Below are positions 24,401 through 36,232 of a DNA stretch of 64,000 bases, piece after piece; position 1 is the stretch's first letter, and each line of letters starts with the position of its first letter. Location of the stretch: contig NC_064035.1 in NCBI RefSeq assembly GCF_932526225.1, positions 20,015,969 through 20,079,968 on the forward strand, given 5' to 3'. The notes beneath the pieces are model-generated. The model did not search any database. It was not told where the DNA came from and saw only the letters and a list, made by a program, of their open reading frames with translations. The translations under genes were made by a program, and so were the position numbers. This stretch comes from Nematostella vectensis (lineage: Eukaryota > Cnidaria > Anthozoa > Actiniaria > Edwardsiidae).

Positions 24401-27400
24401 TGTATTTATTTTGGACTCTGTTTATGGGTTTACCGCCGGGGCAAAACCCTTAATTATGCCTTAAGATTTATCACTTTTGATAAGTGATTTCTTCTGCTTT
24501 CCCTTTGTCCATTACCGCAATTCCTTGAGGTCGATTTCGGGGACTCCTCGGTATGGTTTCGGGTCCCGGGATCAGTTGGAGAACTTTTGGGGATCATTTC
24601 GGGTCTTGGGATCGTTTCGGGTCCTGGGATCATTTCGGGTCCTGTACATACCTGCGCCAGAATGTGTGAGCAGGGCTGAGATCACCACGATCGTCTCGAA
24701 TATGACGCAAAGCAGGTCCAGCCTGAGTGCTAGCCATCGCACAGTCGCGACGATCAGGAACCACGACTCGTTATGTACATCCTGGTACCTGAGATATGAA
24801 CAAAATAAATAAGAAAAAAAGAGCATACCATTTTCAGACCATTAACTTTTATACATTAATGGGCTGCTATGGCAGAAATGAAATATCTTCTCCAAACCTC
24901 GTGAGTGACAAATACCCCCCCCCCCCATCCCTCTTGCGATACCCCTCTACCCCGCTTCTTACTTATAAAATCGCTTAATGAAGGCTTTCTCCATACGATG
25001 ACATCTAGTGGTGACCAAGCCTTCAAGGGTGTCCGCGAGGTGCGCAAAGACTGGACTCCGGTTGATGGCTTCTAGCCTTTTGATCTCCCGAGACGTCTTT
25101 AGGTAGAATTTACCTGAACCGGAAAAACAAAAGCAAACAAACAAACCTCAATGCCATTCAAACGTTTAAATACAAACCAAACCGTTAATATGTACTAAAA
25201 TAAAATGATATGCTGCAGAAAGTCAAGATGAAGGGGCTTACAGCGTGCTGACTCAGCTAGCGTGCTGACTTAATGACTGACGTCTAGCGTGTTGACATAA
25301 TGACTGACGTCTAGCGTGTTGACATAATGACTGACGTCTAGCGTGTTGACATAATGACTGACGTCTAGCGTGTTGACATAATGACTGACGTCTAGCGTGT
25401 TGACTTAATGACTGACGTCTAGCGTGTTGACTTAATGACTGACGTCTAGTGTGCTGACTTAATGACTGACGTCTAGCCTGTTGACTTAATGACTGACGTC
25501 TAGCGTGTTGACTTAATGACTGGCGTCTAGCGTGTTGACATAATGACTGACGTCTAGCGTTTTGACATAATGACTGACGTCTAGCGTGTTGACTTAATGA
25601 CTGATGTCTAGCGTGTTGACATAATGACTGACGTCAAGCGTGTTGACCTAATGACTGACGTCTAGCGTATTGACTTAATGACTGATGTCTAGCGTGTTGA
25701 CATAATGACTGACGTCTAGCGTTTTGACATAATGACTGACGTCTAGCGTGTTGACATAATGACTGACGTCTAGCGTGTTGACTTAATGACTGACATCAAG
25801 CATGTTGACTTAATGACTGACGTCTAGCGTGTTGACTTAATGACTGGCGTCTAGCATGTTGACTTAATGTCTGGCGTCTAGTGTGCTGACTTAATGACTG
25901 ACGTCTAGCCTGTTGACTTAATGACTGACGTCTAGCGTGTTGACTTAATGACTGGCGTCTAGCGTGTTGACATAATGACTGACGTCTAGCGTTTTGACAT
26001 AATGACTGACGTCTAGCGTGTTGACTTAATGACTGATGTCTAGCGTGTTGACATAATGACTGACGTCAAGCGTGTTGACCTAATGACTGACGTCAAGCGT
26101 GTTGACTTAATGACTGATGTCTAGCGTGTTGACATAATGACTGACGTCTAGCGTTTTGACATAATGACTGACGTCTAGCGTGTTGACTTAATGACTGACA
26201 TCAAGCGTGTTGACTTAATGACTGACGTCTAGCGTGTTGACTTAATGACTGGCGTCTAGCATGTTGACTTAATGTCTGGCGTCTAGCATGTTGACTTAAT
26301 GACTGGCGTCTAGCATGTTGACTTAATGACTGACGTCTAGCGTGTTGACTTAATGTCTGACGTCTAGCATGTTGACTTAATGTCTGGCGTCTAGCATGTT
26401 GACTTAATGTCTGGCGTCTAGCGTGACGACTAATCTGTTCATACCGATGATCACGAAGAGGACTACGATCGGCACGACGGGTATAATGAGCCAGGGGTTG
26501 AGCACCGATGGAAGGAGGACGGCCCCCACAGAGAACAAAATGAGCTGAAGTGCGTCTAGAAGAACATCGGGGAGAAGTTCATCCATACAGCCTGTGTACA
26601 ATACGAGAAAGATATTCTGATATTAGGCCTGCATTCATGCAACGGCACAAGACGACATAGCCCAGTATTTATGCAACCTGAGTACGACACAAGACGGATA
26701 TCAGCCCCTACATTCACGCAATATGTGTACAAAGACATACGCTTGAAGTGTCCAATTATTGGGTGGAATTCCCATTTTCTGGGCTTCTCAAAAGTCATGA
26801 TCATATAATGAAAAGTAAGTGAACATAATGCTTTTGCTCCTATGGCTTTACCAAAAGTAGCAAACAGTACACAGGCTTACCAATGTCTTTGGAGAATCTG
26901 TTCATAATACGTCCTGCAGGATTGGTATCGAAAAACAACACAGGCGCCTTCAGCACTGACTCCACCATCTCGTTATGGAGTCGCTGAGAAGAGTTCAACA
27001 CGGACGAGAAAAATAACGAGGCCCGAATGACTGACAGCAATAAAGCCACGCCCACCAGGCCCCCGTAGATGTAAAAGTTGAGAGGAAGCTTGCGTTGCTC
27101 TGAAGGCATTTGAGTCATGAGTAGTAGCCAAACATCTGGGAGGATTAGTACAGCTAGAAGAAAAAACAAAGACTTGACACATGACACAGGAGTAGCCAAC
27201 CAAACATCGGGGAGGATTAACACAACTAGAAGGGAAAAAAAACATAAAACTTTGACTTGGAACAGAGAAAGACAAAAGCGTAGACAGCAATACATCGAGA
27301 GTAGCTTTCCCTTCTGCGCAGAGCTTATGTGTCACTCGTTTCCTTTGCTTCGAGGTGGAACAAAGAACGAGCGGCGGCACAGAAAGCTCTGCGCAGTATG

Positions 27401-30400
27401 GTGGGAGTAGCTAGGAGAATTAAAATAACAAATGTCAGAGAGAGGCAAATTTCTTTTGTCAAACAGAAGAAAATAACCTTTCTTTCTTCAAACATTACGG
27501 GCTACGATTATTCATTGATTCTCCAGTGTTTTTTTTTTTTCGATTTCGATGGCAACAAACAGGTGTATAATCTAGACTCTCCAAAACGTCTTCGAAGGAC
27601 TGATTTTCGTTATTACCCTTCCACGTACCTTGAACGAAGACGAACATCATGGCAAGCATGGTCAACACAATTGGCGAGACTCCAGCGGTGAGGTACCTCC
27701 AGTACAGCTCGTAAGAGATAGACCCAGTATGCCTCTCCTCATCCGCCTGCTCAAGACCACGAAATGGACCTTCCTTCCATACCTCGACCTCTAGGGAGCG
27801 GTCCCTCAGAAGAGGGCGTGGCACGACGGGGGCCTCCCCGTGTTCCTCTAGGAAGGAGATTTCCTCGCTAGATTGAGATATTTCAGCATAGCTGCCTTCT
27901 CTTGTTATACCCCCGTCTTTCATTAACAAAATGTGATCTGCGTTTTGTAGATACTGAAGGAGAGAGATTCATTTCAGTTGGCGATAGTATAAACATTTTT
28001 AATTATCCAGACTCTGAAGAATTCAAAAGCTTATGGATGGCTCGGAAACAAGGAAAGAGATTTAAGGTAAGGTTGAAGGAATGGTTAAGGCATGAGGCTG
28101 ATGATGGTAAGCGTAAAGGTAAGCGTAGTCTGGGCAAAAGGTTTGCAGGTGACAGAAAGGTTGGGTTTGGAGTAAGGGTAGACTAGGAATTTGGCATAAA
28201 GATGCTACAGTGTTTACACAATATTAGAATAAAAAAAGTAGAAATATGGTTGAAAGTTAGGGTAAAGGTTGCTACTTAAGTTTAGGGAAGTCAAGATTTG
28301 CCGAGAAATAATATAAGCGCAGACTGGATTTGGGGTTTGAAGGTAAGGGTAACGGTAGGCATAAGTTAAAGGTGAAGGTAAGGGTAACGGTAGGCATAAG
28401 TTTAAGGTGAAGGTAAGGGTAACGGTAGGTATAAGTTTAAGGTGAAGGTAAGGGTAACGGTAGGCATAAGTTTAAGGCGAAGGTAAGGGTAACGGTAGGC
28501 ATAAGTTTAAGGCGAAGGTAAGGGTAACGGTAGGCATAAGTTAAAGGTAAAGGTAAGGGTAACGTTAGGCATAAGTTTAAGGCGAAGGTAAGGGTAACGG
28601 TAGGCATAAGTTTAAGGTGAAGGTAAGGGTTACGGTAGGCATAAGTTAAAGGTGAAGGCAAGGGCAACGGTAGGCATAAGTTAAAGGTGAAGGTAAGGGT
28701 AACGGTAGGCATAAGTTTAAGGCGAAGGTAAGGGTAACGGTAGGCATAAGTTTAAGGTGAAGGTAAGGGTAACGGTAGGCATAAGTTTAAGGCGAAGGTA
28801 AGGGTAACGGTAAGCATAAGTTTAAGGTGAAGGTAAGAATAACGGTAGGTATAAGTTAAACAAGCACAGGTGATGAGCTGGGTAAATATAACAGCAAGAT
28901 AATGGCTAGTAGTAAGGTCGAGTTAAAGATTGGTTAAACACTGATTAGGGTAGCCCTTCGTCGGAGCAAAAATGGACAAAGAGCTAACGCTCAAAACTTC
29001 AGCGCAACTACTCTGTTTCACAGAGGCATTCAACATTTATAGGGTAACTTGCTGAAGGTTGTAGAATGGGTAAGATGTGAAGGTAAGCATTTGAAAAATA
29101 TGGGTAAAACTGTTGGTAAGAGCTAGATGACATATGTCGAAAAGTTTAAGAATTTGTTCACAAAGCAATCGCACCTAGCAGTACGTCTCACCTGTAACTG
29201 ATGGGTCACTAAAATTCGCGTTTTCTTGGACAAGATCCCCTGAATGCAACGCTCAAACAAGTGCCGGCCGACTTTACTGTCCACAGTTCCTAGCGGGTCA
29301 TCCAGCAAATAGATGTCAGCATCCGCATAGACAGCACGAGCCAATGCGACCCGCGTCCTCTGGCCACCGCTCAACATCGTCCCTCTCTCGCCAATAACAG
29401 TCGCGTCTCGGTCGGGAAAGCTGTTGATGTCTTTGCGCAGATCACAAGCAAGCAAAGTCGCGTCATAGAGCCGAGGATCGTATCGCTTACCAAAGAGAAT
29501 ATTACTACGAACTGTGCCGGAGAATACCCATGGGCACTGCGACACGTGTGCAAGTTTACCCCCTCTCAAGACTTTTCCTGAAGAGATCGGAATCTCACCC
29601 AGAATCACCGACAGCAACGTGGACTTGCCACACCCAACAGGTCCCGTCACTAGGACCAGTTCTCCCGGGAAGGCCATGCAGGAGAGGCTCCTAAGCGCCG
29701 GTGGGCTAACGTCGCCATTCCAATAACACGTGATGTTGCTGAGGGACAGCTGGCCGTGAGGCAGTTGCGAGCTCGTGGAGCTGCTGGAGTGGCGATGTGA
29801 GCGGCTGCAAGGCTTAGGTAACGATTCCTTGACTTCAGAATCGGAATCGGTGGATAAGAGCTTCTCCGATGAGGAACTGGACACCACGTTGTCTATCTCC
29901 CTGAAAACCTGGTCCTCCTTGCTATCTTGTCTCTGTGGTGTCTCTGGTTCTTCACTCGTCGTCTCGAGTAGCAGCTGGCTTGGAGTTTCTTTCAGCCTCA
30001 CGAGCTCTTCGAGCTCCAGGAAGGTTTGGATTCTCTCGACTGAGGATATAAATTCGCCCACGCTAAAGGCTCCTTTGGCGATGTTCTCGCACACGGAGAC
30101 CCTGATAGTGCTGAGAAGAGCTACCACAACGAACACATTGTATGTGGTGAGCTCTGTTCCAGTACCGGCGAGGGTGACCAAAGAAATGAGGCTTGCGATG
30201 GCCGTCGAAGAGAACTGCAAGCTTGGGAACGTCGCGAGAATAGCGCTACGTAGACGCAGAACCCCGATTTCTTTCCTATTGAATGAAGAAAACATAGGAA
30301 CCAGTTAGAAACCGTTCGTAAATGTAGCATGGTAAGATTCTTCATGACATTTGATGCATATTTAGATGTCATGTTACCAGAAGCTAATGTTAGACGCCGA

Positions 30401-32517
30401 CAATCTATGATACGATTGCGTGTCTTGGCACACAAACGAGCAATTGAAACAGCAGGCTAAACATATTTACCTTATGATATAAGGGTTGTGAAAAATGTAA
30501 TAAAAATAAGGTTGGGGATGAGTACCATACCTTAATGGAATGCAATCATGTCAATGACATTCGACGTGTATTTCTTAATGATCTATTTGTAATCAAAAAC
30601 TCTTTAAAAGCCCAAAAGACCTTTTCTTGTGTATTATAAGCTTAACAGATGACTCCATTACGAGTCTAGTTCTGAAATATGTAATTAAATATTATGTATA
30701 TATCGAGGATAGGCATACAAGCCTACTTTGTATATTATCCTATTATACCTGTATTGGTATTTATTGGAATGAAGTTATTATTATTTGAGAGTCTAGATAG
30801 TCACGTAAGAAGTGCCTCGGCAAGTCACATGAGAATAACATCGGTTAGTCACGTGAGAAGAACCTCGATAAATCACGTGATGTGCTCTTTCGTTCCTCGA
30901 AACACTCATCAAAATAAACACGAACAGCACAGTTTATGCACATACGCCTGACTCCTATTAAAATAACCAGCACTAGCAGATGGTCCTGTAATGGAATCAT
31001 AGTTGGCCTAGTATGTTAGCGCTTCAGTGCCCTTACATCTGCGGAAACAAGTCTTATTCACCGTCGAGGCGTGGCTAGCTTTAATTTCAGTGTCTTTTGG
31101 CCCCGGATTTGACTTGTTCAACGTATGTGGGCTTACTAGAAACTTGGGTTTCTCAGTCCCAAAATGGACCATTTTGAATACGCATTTTAGCGCTTAGAAC
31201 GTAGTTGATATAAACGCTGATATAAAGACTATTTTTCCCCAGTGCAAATTCGCCAGATATTGATAAGGTCCATTTAAGGACATACCTTCGTACTCCCTGC
31301 ACCATATCCCTGAAGGGCCACTCCCAAGCATACATCTTAACGGCCCTAATCCCAGTGACTATAGAAGCCATTAGGCCCAGTCTCCTGTCGGTAATCTTTG
31401 CCATGCGCAGCCTCAGCGAAGCGCAAGCTCCTCCCATTATCGAGTAATAGAACACGAGTAGGAGCATAAACAGGGCGCCTGAGAGAGACCTCCACCCAAT
31501 AAGGTACCACATGAAGCCAATCACTGCTGCGACTTCCGGTACGCCCAGCGCCAGGTAGCCCACCAAGAAGCAGACCTTGTCGAACCTCTGAACGTCACCG
31601 GAAACCAAATCCAGAACATAACCGGAAGTGACTTTGGATAGCGTAGTTTGACTAAGACGCAAGACCTGTCGAGGAAATGTGCACATCTCATTTGTTACAT
31701 CAACTACTTCTGGCGAGTTTTTTTGGGAAAACGCCATTTATTCGATATATTTTGTGTGTTGTTTGTCCATATTACAAACATAATTCAACATACCTTTATA
31801 CCTGCGTGACATACTCACGTGACATTCTTACGTGACATACACACCTACATCAAATATGGAAGTTCTAGTATCGAGAGGTTTCACTGTATCAGATCAGATC
31901 TTAATATACAAACAATACTAAGGTGTGATTGAGTGATTTTAATTTAAGAATAGAAAGTCTTGGATGTTTACCTTTTTGAAGATAAGGCCCACTGTAGCAG
32001 CTCTCCATCGCATGGCGGTCAGTAGATTCCTGTCGGCAAACTGCTGTAGCACAAGACACCTTACAAGCGCGCTTAGACAAATCCCTAGCGCGTACAAGTA
32101 CGACCAGTCCGAGTTCTTATTCCCGTACTCATTCAACAACTGCGAGAGCAGCATGCTAAGAAACACGGGCTGAAGCACGTTACACAGGGCCCCCATTAGG
32201 CCCGCGCAGATAGTGAACACGTAAAAGTACCCAGGGAACATTCTGATCAGAGCCTTGAGAAGACGCGTGCGTTTGTTTCCGGGCGAAACACGCGTTTGGT
32301 CCCATGCCTGCTCGAGCTTGACTGTCAGAGCCTCTGTCTGGTCCTCGTCGAGGAGTGGGTACTGGTCATGGTTCTCTAGCGGTCGCTCGTTGCCGATGCG
32401 GAATATGTCGTTCATCCACCAGTACGTCAGGCGGGATAACAAACTGGCTGTGCCCTTAGGGTTCTCACGTGACTGGTTACTATGGTTACGAAGCTTTTCG
32501 TATTTTGCGCGAACCAT
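21424..32517 (-). CDS. ABCC-family (MRP4-like) ATP-binding cassette transporter, 12 coding exons
   Basis: Exons in transcript order: 32517-31972, 31665-31286, 30275-29192, 27953-27629, 27135-26881, 26591-26445, 25113-24963, 24788-24652, 23732-23373, 22934-22714, 22364-22218 and 21633-21424. All are GT-AG with matching phases, giving 1,320 aa (human MRP4 is 1,325). The order is TMD1-NBD1-TMD2-NBD2 without TMD0. The N-terminus has the short-MRP motif [19 protein letters not shown]1: Walker A GPVGCGKS (520-527), LSGGQ (610-614), Walker B IYLLDDP (630-636), without the catalytic Glu as usual in ABCC. NBD2: GRTGAGKS (1108-1115), FSAGE (1210-1214), MDEAT (D1234, E1235), switch His1266. A Ser-rich stretch joins TMD1 to NBD1. 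Expected role: plasma-membrane export of organic anions or cyclic nucleotides. The ATG follows a 5'UTR acceptor (TTTGCAG). ABCC4 orthology is likely but untested. Confidence 0.93.
23980..24649. repeat. inverted repeat in the ABCC intron beside a splice donor
   Basis: Arms of about 75 bases at 23,980-24,054 and 24,573-24,649 are near-perfect reverse complements and are built of GGGTCxxGGGATCxTTTC units. The right arm ends 2 bases before the exon start at 24,652 and so overlaps the donor region of the minus-strand exon 24788-24652. The 520-bp spacer has no gene. Possibly a foldback element. Confidence 0.75.
25237..26430. repeat. 27-bp satellite array with 432-bp higher-order period in an ABCC intron
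   Basis: About 44 units with consensus GACGTCTAGCGTGTTGACAT plus AATGACT. Variant patterns recur in order: the GCGTTTTGAC variant ends at 25,560 and again at 25,992 (offset 432 = 16 units), and the TAGTGTGCTGAC variant recurs at the same offset, showing block duplication. The array stops about 15 bases from the donor of the exon 26591-26445. Confidence 0.92.
27118..27260. repeat. duplicated intron-exon border, about 71-bp tandem pair
   Basis: The segment around the acceptor of ABCC exon 27135-26881 (minus-strand CTAATCCTCCCAG|ATGTTTGGCTA) is repeated upstream as a diverged copy (TTAATCCTCCCCG ATGTTTGGTTG). In the copy the AG of the acceptor has become CG, so only the downstream site is usable as read. 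Confidence 0.7.
28325..28860. repeat. 35-bp tandem array in an ABCC intron
   Basis: About 15 units with consensus GGTAGGCATAAGTTTAAGGT plus GAAGGTAAGGGTAAC; anchors fall at 28,391, 28,426, 28,461 and 28,496. Units differ by TTTAAGGCG versus TTAAAGGTG variants. The open frame across it on the minus strand is a repeat artefact. Confidence 0.9.
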
Positions 32518-33334
32518 TGTGGAAAGGTATTGCTGCAAACAAGAGATGTTCGTAACAGATGTTGAAAAGTGTGGAAACAGGGATTTTTTTTGTTTTTATT
32601 AATTTTGCCACCAAAATGAAAACCGAATAAACCGACTCCTGGCTCGTGAGTCATTGTTGTCGATTTTTTCTAATATTGAGAGCGTCCCCTCATTTCCAAA
32701 TCAACTCAGATAACACTTTTACCTTGAAACGATCTTCGGGTGTCAGACAAATAAAGTAACTCGTGAATTTATTTCACAAAATTTACCAACAAGTACTTTC
32801 TCCGGAATGTAATTATAACTTTTTTTAAGATTTCAGGACAAGTTACCCAATTTACTTGAATGGCTTTCATTAAACAAAGTGCGCGCACCATTAACAAGTG
32901 CACAAAGAAAATTAGAGTGTACTAAATTGTGAATTGCTAAAGTGTGTTTTCACGACTTTGTGAGCGATTTAAAGAAAATTGATCAAATTACTTTAGGATC
33001 TTTACCAACATTTCCCACATAAAAACTGAGACTGAAATTCGATTATATATAAGGCACTTCTTTTTTTAAGGAAGACTGCAATCGTATTCAATTTCTCTCC
33101 TAGCTAGAATCTGGAAGACGGGATATTTCTACTTTATTATATTATTTTGTTCTCTTGCACAAGTTGCATTATCTACGACCATTGACAATCGTTGACACAG
33201 TGTCAGCGGTCCGTATGACGAGCAAATTATCACTTCTGACATGCAAATACTCGAGGGAATTCTTTTGTTACAATGGCATTACTAGTAGTTTAGGAGACTC
33301 AAGTTAATATTCCGAGACCTGGATGACGTGATTA
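32518..33334. other. upstream flank of ABCC
   Basis: Presumed promoter and 5'UTR of the minus-strand ABCC gene. No motif could be fixed and no reading frame is convincing. Confidence 0.35.
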
Positions 33335-35355
33335 TAAAAAAAAATACAAACTCAAAAAGTCAGAGAGAACCCCGCATGTAAATGCTACGGGAACGCTAAG
33401 ATCCAACTGATATTTTAATTAAGGTACCGGAAAGAAAATGAGAAAGACAGTTAACAATCAAGCTTAACCTTAAAGCCAGCTAGGGATTAAATAAAAAAAA
33501 GCTTAAGACCTCAGTTATAATTAAAAAATATACATTTTTATTAAAAAAAACATACATACCAAAAACATGTTACAGAAAAAAGACGAAAGAAGTTGAAAAA
33601 TGGCTTGCATAACTTGATGACTAAGAAATCAATACCTCCATAACCTACCTTAGTTTCCTTTCCTTGCTAGTTTAAGGTCCAGAAAAAATGCTGCAAAAGT
33701 ATTGAAAAAAAGCACATTGGAATTGCTGAAATGGTGGTGCCTGCTAGAGCGCGGCAGTAATACTTAACTCATAATCACAACTTGTCGCTTGGCCTCTATA
33801 TTACTCTTTAAGGAGCGAGTCACACATTCACACTTTTCTCATTTAACTGGTGATAACTTGACAAGTTTTGTTAAAAGAACCACCGAACCGATTGTTCAAC
33901 CTCTCCCAGTCCATTTAAAAGGATTTTGAATGGCTCAAAAGACAAAATTTAATTTTACTTGGAAATAGCATAAGATCATTTTCCAAAATGAAAGGTGGCC
34001 GAGTTATTACTTTTCAGATAAGTACTTTGGGTAATTGTTATGAAAGTCGGGTTTTCGCAAGAAAAGGATCATAAAGTTTTTATTTGGTAAACAAGAGCAA
34101 ACATCAATAGGGATTTTTTATCAGTTTGTTCATTTTCGCAATTACATATTTTAAATTTTGAATAAATATAGAGATTTCTTCGTAGCTAGGACTATAAAGA
34201 ATTGAGGTGTTATAATACATTATATTTCGGTGTATAGCCATTCACGCATTTACAACAATTAAGCAGAAAATAAAAATATTCGCCTTACAATGAATTCTTG
34301 TCTTTTAGAAAAATGTGTTCAGCAAGCCTAGCCCTGTTACCAATGGCACCTTCCATTATGGCTAAAGTCAAATAAATTAAATGGCAAATTCTCATCTCAC
34401 ATACAACTTTGACGTTAGCTTTTAGTCATTAAAACTCACCCATAAATATAGGACGAGGCCTTTAATAGACGAAAGATGCAAATTTCAACAGCAGATCGCA
34501 GACGGGATTCAACTGGAAATCAATTTAGGTGTAACATCGCTGTTCAAAATATCGTCAGGAATGTGTACTCGGCTCCCGTAAAAAGTTAAACTATAATGAA
34601 GCAAGTTTGCGATAAAACAAAATTAGCCGTGTTTTCTTTTTCGTGTTTTGTTCATATTTTTTCTTCCGGAATACCAACTGTGCGGGGGAATGTTTCTTCA
34701 AAGTGAATTTGTTTGGATTCATCAACCTTCCATCACACGCAAGCCAGTCACAGCTTAGGAACTTTTCCCAAAAACTCAAGAAACACAGATACTTTGACTT
34801 TTAAGGAACACAAGAAAATATGGTCTTGACAAACTTTACAACGGCCGTGAAATAAGCCTTTCAATGGAATAGTAATTGTCTAATAATTATTTTTTTAACT
34901 GGGAAAGTAAAAATGGAGATCCAGTAGAGAAAGACCCCCTATTGTCACAAGAAATGAGATATGAGGAGTCACAAAGTTGCGGCCAACGTAGTTTTACATT
35001 TACATGAATAAAAATATAAACTTAACGAGTTTAAAAACAAAATAACACAACTCACCGAGACGTGATGTAAACTAAAACACTGGAAAATTATCAACGATTT
35101 ATCACTATTGTTGGCTCATCTCCATCACGATGTTTCCAAGCGAATTTTACATCCACCCTGGGGAGCGGGAATATCTTCACAATAGCATTTCTAGTTCGTT
35201 AACCAAAACGAGAGGCAAAACAGCAGAAGAAAAAGAAATGAAAAAATCTAAACAATCTGTGTTAATTGAGATGATACATCTAACGTATAACAACACGGTA
35301 TGACAAACCACGCTATAACAACATTCTAGAGAAGAAAATCGAAAAAAAATCTTAC

Positions 35356-35888
35356 CTAAGAAGGATGACTTATCTTTGTTAAAGACCCTGTCTGATATCA
35401 TGGAGTCTTCTAGAGCAATCCCCACTCTTTTATGGCTGTGAGAATCACTAATCGGTACTCTGCAAAGATGGGGACGGGTGAAGAGGGTGCTAATGGAATA
35501 ATTGTGCTCGCTCACTGGCTGCCAAAAGCTCATTGGCGCTTGCAGATGTGCCGAGAGGAATGCAATTTACGGGTTATTAGTGTTTAAATCAAGAAGCGCT
35601 TGGGACGGAACCATAGAAAAAAACACCTGGGTAAGGAAGACGATGTTCTTTAATCACTACCAAATAGAATAGCGAATACTATGGAAGTTGTTTATGAACT
35701 GATTGGAAGTATGTCTCATGTAAGTGGATAAAAAAAATCGGACTTCGGATCCTGAAGCGTGGATCCCAGAGAGGTGAGACCGCGTACCGAAACGTTGAAC
35801 CGGGATCCCAAGTGAAAGCGGTTCCTGGATACCAGGGATTTAATAGAATTGACCTACCTTGAACTTGTTGATGGCTGTATGTCGTCAT
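35356..35888 (-). CDS. possible pair of 5' coding exons, unrecognised (copy 1)
   Basis: On the minus strand ATG 35,888 opens 10 codons to a donor (CAAG|GTAGGTC, exon 35888-35858). A phase-matching acceptor (TCTGCAAG|CG) starts a second exon, 35538-35356, open for about 60 codons and ending at a strong donor (TTAG|GTAAGA). The same pair is preserved in copy 2. No downstream exon continues it in phase and no domain was recognised, so it may be a gene fragment or chance. Confidence 0.25.
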
Positions 35889-36111
35889 TCTTACAGAATT
35901 TGACTATCTGTCTGGTCATTAACAATACTCAATGGCGAAAAGCTTAACTGGGCACCAAATACTTGAACAATAGTTGTTGTCGCTTACGGGAGATTAATAC
36001 AAGGCTGAAAGCTATCGTGACAATAAGGATTTTATTTGTTTGGTTTATTGCATGGTTTATTGAAAACTATAAATGTAAACAAAACAAACTTGTAATAGTT
36101 GACTCGTGAAT

Positions 36112-36232
36112 ATATGTACATGCTCGAAGATCCAGCGTACATTGCGGGCGCTCCCAAAGGTCATCCCCGCGTACTTTGCGGGACATTGAGCGCCCGCAAA
36201 GTACGCTGGATCTTCGAGTATGATATATGTAC
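36112..36232. mobile_element. 121-bp hairpin element (copy 1)
   Basis: Inverted arms ATATGTACATGCTCGAAGAT ... and ... ATCTTCGAGTATGATATATG share GATCCAGCGTAC and GCGGGCGCTC, around a short centre. It is present at the same place in duplication copy 2, so it predates the duplication. Confidence 0.7.

Noticed and set aside
25237-26430. CRISPR-like array
   Set aside because: Units are contiguous 27-mers without unique spacers, in the intron of an animal gene.
28437-28712. 91-codon minus-strand frame and telomere-like GGTAAGGGTAAC motifs
   Set aside because: It is a 35-bp intronic tandem array; the period and sequence are not telomeric and the frame is a repeat artefact.
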